This document shows, piece by piece, positions 61,053 to 64,000 of a stretch of DNA of 64,000 nt. Origin of the DNA: Knoellia koreensis (GTDB taxonomy: Bacteria; Actinomycetota; Actinomycetes; Actinomycetales; Dermatophilaceae); assembly GCF_013041615.1 (NCBI RefSeq), contig NZ_JABEPQ010000001.1:736976-800975 (forward strand), in the 5' to 3' direction. Position numbers and translations under genes: made by a program. The notes under the pieces are model-generated. The model saw only the letters and a program-made list of their open reading frames with translations. It made no database searches and was not told the DNA's origin. The stretch's first letter is position 1. Each line of letters opens with the position of its first letter.

Positions 61053-62293
61053 GGCGCACCCCCATCCTCGCCGTCGCCCTGGCGGCCACCTCCGCACTCG
61101 CCCTGAGTGCCTGTGGCGGAGGCGGCGGCTTCAGCAGCAACTCGGCCACCCAGAACTCCAAGAGCGGTCCGGTCAAGCTGACCATGATGATCGGCAGCTC
61201 CGGTGACGCCGAGACGGCCGCGGTCAAGGAGGCCACCTCGGCCTGGGCGAAGAAGACCGGCAACACCGTCGAGGTCATCGCGGCCTCCGACCTCGGGCAG
61301 CAGCTCGGCCAGGCGTTCGCCAGCTCGAGCCCGCCCGACCTCTTCTACACCGACGCCTCGAAGATCGGCACCTATGCCAAGGCGGGCAACCTCTTCGCCT
61401 ATGGCGACCAGGTCAAGGACGCCGGGTTCGTCGACTCGCTCGTGCAGTCGTTCACCTACGACGGCAAGTTCTACTGCGCGCCGAAGGACTCCTCGACGCT
61501 CGGGCTGCAGATCAACACCGACCTGTGGAAGAAGGCCGGACTCACCGACGCCGACATCCCCAAGGACTGGGCCGGCCTCGAGACCGTCGCCAAGAAGCTC
61601 ACCTCGGGCAACGTCACCGGCCTGGTCATCGGCAACGACATCAACCGCTCCGGCGCGTTCATGAAGCAGGCCGGCGGCTGGGTCGTCACCGACGGCAAGA
61701 TGAGCGCCGACGCCGCCGGCAACCTCCAGGGCCTGCAGGAGGTGCAGAAGATGATGAAGGACGGGTCCCTCAAGTTCAACACCCAGACCAAGCCGGCCGC
61801 GGGCTGGGGTGGCGAGGCGTTCGGCAAGGGCCTGGCCGCCATGACCATCGAGGGCAACTGGATCGCCGGTGGCATGAAGGACTTCCCCAACATCAAGTAC
61901 AAGACCGTCGAGCTGCCGGCCGGCCCGGCCGGCAAGGGCACCCTGACGTTCACCAACTGCTGGGGCATCGCAGCCAAGTCGCCCAACCAGGCGCAGGCCG
62001 TCGAGCTGGTGAAGTCACTCATCACGCCCGAGCAGCAGATGAAGTTCGCCGACGCGTTCGGCGTCATGCCGTCGACGACCGAGGGCCTCAAGCAGTTCGG
62101 TGAGAAGTACCCGGACAGCAAGGCCTTCGTGGACGGCGCGGCCTACGGGCAGGGACCGGTCAACCTCGCCGGCCTCGACGAGGTCATCGGCAAGTTCAAC
62201 AGCCAGCTCGGGACCATGACCGGCACCTCCGGCGACCCGAAGGCATGGCTGTCCGACCTGCAGAAGAACGGCACCGCCGCACTCGCCGGCTGA
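61049..62293 (+). CDS. Sugar-binding lipoprotein of ABC transporter
   Basis: 414 residues, CUT1 solute-binding protein. Signal peptide with lipobox LSAC (Cys22) and Gly-rich linker; substrate-binding fold with DLFYTDASKIGTYAK and MTIEGNWIAGGM. ATG with GAAGGAG upstream overlaps the lacI stop. A hairpin follows before the permease genes, which may keep its mRNA more abundant than the permease part. Confidence 0.93.
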   Translation: MRRTPILAVALAATSALALSACGGGGGFSSNSATQNSKSGPVKLTMMIGSSGDAETAAVKEATSAWAKKTGNTVEVIAASDLGQQLGQAFASSSPPDLFYTDASKIGTYAKAGNLFAYGDQVKDAGFVDSLVQSFTYDGKFYCAPKDSSTLGLQINTDLWKKAGLTDADIPKDWAGLETVAKKLTSGNVTGLVIGNDINRSGAFMKQAGGWVVTDGKMSADAAGNLQGLQEVQKMMKDGSLKFNTQTKPAAGWGGEAFGKGLAAMTIEGNWIAGGMKDFPNIKYKTVELPAGPAGKGTLTFTNCWGIAAKSPNQAQAVELVKSLITPEQQMKFADAFGVMPSTTEGLKQFGEKYPDSKAFVDGAAYGQGPVNLAGLDEVIGKFNSQLGTMTGTSGDPKAWLSDLQKNGTAALAG

Positions 62294-62319
62294 CCCGTCC
62301 GGCCCGACTCCCCCCGATC

Positions 62320-62361
62320 GCGGGCGGCGTGCGAACGACCCTCATCTCGCACGCCGTCCGC
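62320..62361 (+). repeat. Intra-operon hairpin between binding protein and permease
   Basis: 15-base arms (62320-62334 and 62347-62361) with one G-T mismatch and a 12-base loop, about 25 bases after the binding-protein stop. Likely a 3' mRNA stabiliser or partial terminator. Confidence 0.65.
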
Positions 62362-62364
62362 TCC

Positions 62365-62403
62365 CACCCGGCCTACCCACCCGGCAGACCCACCCGGCAT
62401 ACC
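62365..62403 (+). repeat. Three tandem 13-bp repeats
   Basis: CACCCGGCctacc, CACCCGGCagacc, CACCCGGCatacc in direct succession just before the permease ribosome site. The last copy contains a GTATGCCG-type octamer on the complementary strand. Confidence 0.75.
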
Positions 62404-62414
62404 CAGGAGAAGTG

Positions 62415-63488
62415 ATGAGGAGAACCACCCCCGGTGGCAAGGGAATTCGCGGCCGCGAGGGCATCGCCGGATGGCTGTTCGTCAGCCCGATGATCATCAT
62501 CCTCGGCCTGTTCCTCGTCATCCCGGTCGTCATGGCCCTGTGGGTGAGCCTCACCAACTGGAACGGCTCGGTGAACCCGTTCCAGGGCGGCCCGGGCGCG
62601 CAGTTCGTGGGGGTGCGCAACTACACCGACCTGTTCGCCAAGGACGGCCTGACCCGCTCGAACTTCATGCAGTCGATCGGCAACACGTTCTGGTACGTGC
62701 TGTTCGTCGTGCCGCTGCAGACCGCACTCGCGCTCGGCCTGGCGCTGCTGGTCAACACCAAGATGCTCAAGGCCAAGGGCTTCTTCCGCACCGCCTTCTA
62801 CTTCCCGTCGGTCACGAGCTCGATCGCGATCTCGACGGTCTTCCTCTTCCTGTTCTCCTCCACCGGTGCCGTCAACGCGCTCCTCGGGGCGATCGGCCTC
62901 GGGCAGCCCAACTGGTTCAGCGACTCCCGCGGCCTGGTCCACCTGCTGTTGGGTGCCGTCGGCGTCGACAACCCGTCGTGGGCGCAGGGTGAGGTCCTCG
63001 GGCGCACGCTGTGGGACTGGTTCTCGGGCCCGTCGGTGGCGCTGACGGTCATCATCTTCCTCGTCGTCTGGACGACCTCGGGCACGTTCATGCTGATGTT
63101 CATCGCGGCACTGCAGGACCTGCCGGTCGAGGTCGACGAGGCGGCCGCGCTCGACGGCACGAGCGGCTGGCAGAAGCTGCGCCACGTGACGATCCCGATG
63201 ATCCGGCCCACGCTCTTCCTCGTCATCACCCTCGGCCTCATCGGCACGTGGCAGGTGTTCGACCAGATCTACGTCATGGGCAAGGGCAACCCGGACGGCA
63301 CGACGCTGACCCCGGCCTACCTCAGCTACCAGCAGAGCTTCGGCAACTTCAAGTACGGCTCGGGTGCGGCCATGGCGTTCGTCGTCTTCGCGATCATCGT
63401 CGTCCTCACCCGCATCCAGCGCTGGGCTCTCTCCGACAAGGACGAGCGCCGACCACTCCTGCGCCGGCGGAAGGCGGTCACCCGATGA
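62415..63488 (+). CDS. Carbohydrate ABC transporter permease (MalF type)
   Basis: 357 residues, about six transmembrane segments after a short basic N-terminus; EAA loop DEAAALDGTSGWQKLRHVTIP. A roughly 40-residue insertion (NWFSDSRGLVHLLLGAVGVD to GRTLWDWF) lengthens an extracytoplasmic loop. ATG at 62415 has AGGAGAAGTG upstream; the adjacent GTG at 62412 is an alternative. Confidence 0.92.
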   Translation: MRRTTPGGKGIRGREGIAGWLFVSPMIIILGLFLVIPVVMALWVSLTNWNGSVNPFQGGPGAQFVGVRNYTDLFAKDGLTRSNFMQSIGNTFWYVLFVVPLQTALALGLALLVNTKMLKAKGFFRTAFYFPSVTSSIAISTVFLFLFSSTGAVNALLGAIGLGQPNWFSDSRGLVHLLLGAVGVDNPSWAQGEVLGRTLWDWFSGPSVALTVIIFLVVWTTSGTFMLMFIAALQDLPVEVDEAAALDGTSGWQKLRHVTIPMIRPTLFLVITLGLIGTWQVFDQIYVMGKGNPDGTTLTPAYLSYQQSFGNFKYGSGAAMAFVVFAIIVVLTRIQRWALSDKDERRPLLRRRKAVTR

Positions 63489-64000
63489 ACCGCCGCGTCT
63501 CCCCCGTCAAGCAGGTCGTCCTCTACGTGGCGCTGGTGCTCTTCGCGATCCTGTTCATCTACCCGTTCTTCATCCAGATCGCGACGTCGTTCAAGACCGA
63601 CCCCGACGCCGCCGCCCACCCGTTGTCGCTCATCCCGAACCCGTTCGACCTGCACGCGTGGAAGCAGATCTTCGGCCAGGGCTCGGCGTCCGTGCCGTTC
63701 CTCACCTGGATGAAGAACTCGGTCGTCATCGCCGTGGTGGTGACGGTCGCGCGAGTCTTCCTCGACAGCCTCGCCGGATATGCGTTGTCCCGCTTGCGTT
63801 TTCGCGGCCGAGGCTTCGTCTTCGCCGCGCTCCTCGCGGTGATGAGCGTGCCCAGCGTCGCGCTGTTGATCCCCAAGTTCCTCATGGTGAACTACCTCGG
63901 GATCTACGACACCTACACCGCGATGATCCTGCCCCTGATCGTCGACGGCGCGGGCGTCTTCATCATGAAGCAGTTCTTCGACTCGGTGCCAGTCTCCATC
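63485..64000 (+). CDS. Carbohydrate ABC transporter permease (MalG type), 3' end outside window
   Basis: First 172 residues only. Transmembrane segments near VLYVALVLFAILFIYPFFIQI and WMKNSVVIAVVVTV. ATG overlaps the previous stop (ATGA). Pairs with the upstream permease; the EAA loop lies beyond the window. Confidence 0.9.
   Translation, partial: MNRRVSPVKQVVLYVALVLFAILFIYPFFIQIATSFKTDPDAAAHPLSLIPNPFDLHAWKQIFGQGSASVPFLTWMKNSVVIAVVVTVARVFLDSLAGYALSRLRFRGRGFVFAALLAVMSVPSVALLIPKFLMVNYLGIYDTYTAMILPLIVDGAGVFIMKQFFDSVPVSI

Noticed and set aside
62365-62403. Short repeats resembling a CRISPR
   Set aside because: Units are 13 bp in direct tandem without spacers; no cas genes in the window.
1-64000. 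GTATGCCG as a polar replication or FtsK/Chi-type sequence
   Set aside because: Copies are almost equal on the two strands along the whole window, whereas polar sequences should be skewed.

Overview
This 64-kb window is very GC-rich chromosomal DNA from an actinobacterium, with about 60 genes packed tightly on both strands. The evidence is two WhiB-family proteins, an F420-dependent luciferase-like oxidoreductase, three GAF-ANTAR regulators, HemQ, DUF3000 next to an HRDC RNase D, LigD, and sugar ABC transporters that lack their own ATPase. Gene content and base composition fit a member of the Micrococcales, possibly an Intrasporangiaceae-like genus, but I cannot prove the family from sequence alone. 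Start/stop overlaps of the ATGA or GTGA type are the rule, so most runs of same-strand genes are probably operons. Several genes have a TAnnnT -10 box 6-8 bases before the start codon, which suggests leaderless mRNAs.

Layout: 1-7.8 kb (minus strand) holds a sugar ABC transporter (binding protein and two permeases), a SigB/SigF-type sigma factor in an operon with a GH13 trehalose-synthase-like enzyme and an SDR, then an F420-dependent oxidoreductase behind a whiB gene. 8-18 kb holds three GAF-ANTAR proteins, a HAD phosphatase, a divergent NRAMP-like transporter with partner proteins, a flavodoxin-like reductase, an epimerase, a zinc alcohol dehydrogenase and a DUF72 protein. 18.2-22.2 kb is one tightly coupled minus-strand operon (dehydrogenase, PTPS-like enzyme, glycosyltransferase, RibD-type reductase, GTP cyclohydrolase II) that looks like a dedicated pterin- or pyrimidine-derived metabolite pathway.

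22.31-30.45 kb is an integrated 8.1-kb phage-like element in the 3' end of tRNA-Val. It is bounded by a 33-bp direct repeat and carries integrase, excisionase-like, replication-like, WhiB-like, scaffold-like, capsid and HNH genes, but no recognisable portal, terminase, tail-tube or lysis genes. It looks like a phage satellite or a compact prophage remnant. A Gly-Cys-Val tRNA cluster follows.

30.7-57.7 kb is core chromosome: a YihY-like membrane protein, an acyl-CoA dehydrogenase, PPK2, a ZapE-like ATPase, LigD, MsrB, haem synthesis (hemQ, hemY, hemE), DUF3000 with RNase D, fatty-acid oxidation (fadA, fadB), 3-hydroxybutyrate dehydrogenase with a PucR-like regulator, and dxs. 57.7-64 kb is a second sugar-use locus: a glycogen-debranching-type glucosidase divergent from a LacI regulator, which is translationally coupled to a binding protein and permeases running off the end of the window.

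Two window-wide signals stand out. First, the octamer GTATGCCG (complement CGGCATAC) occurs about 50 times by hand count, balanced on both strands and thinner in the phage element. Second, a set of GTTT-N15-GGGTA(A/C) promoters, matching the SigB/SigF stress class, precedes several minus-strand operons, and a SigB/SigF-type gene is present in the same window.
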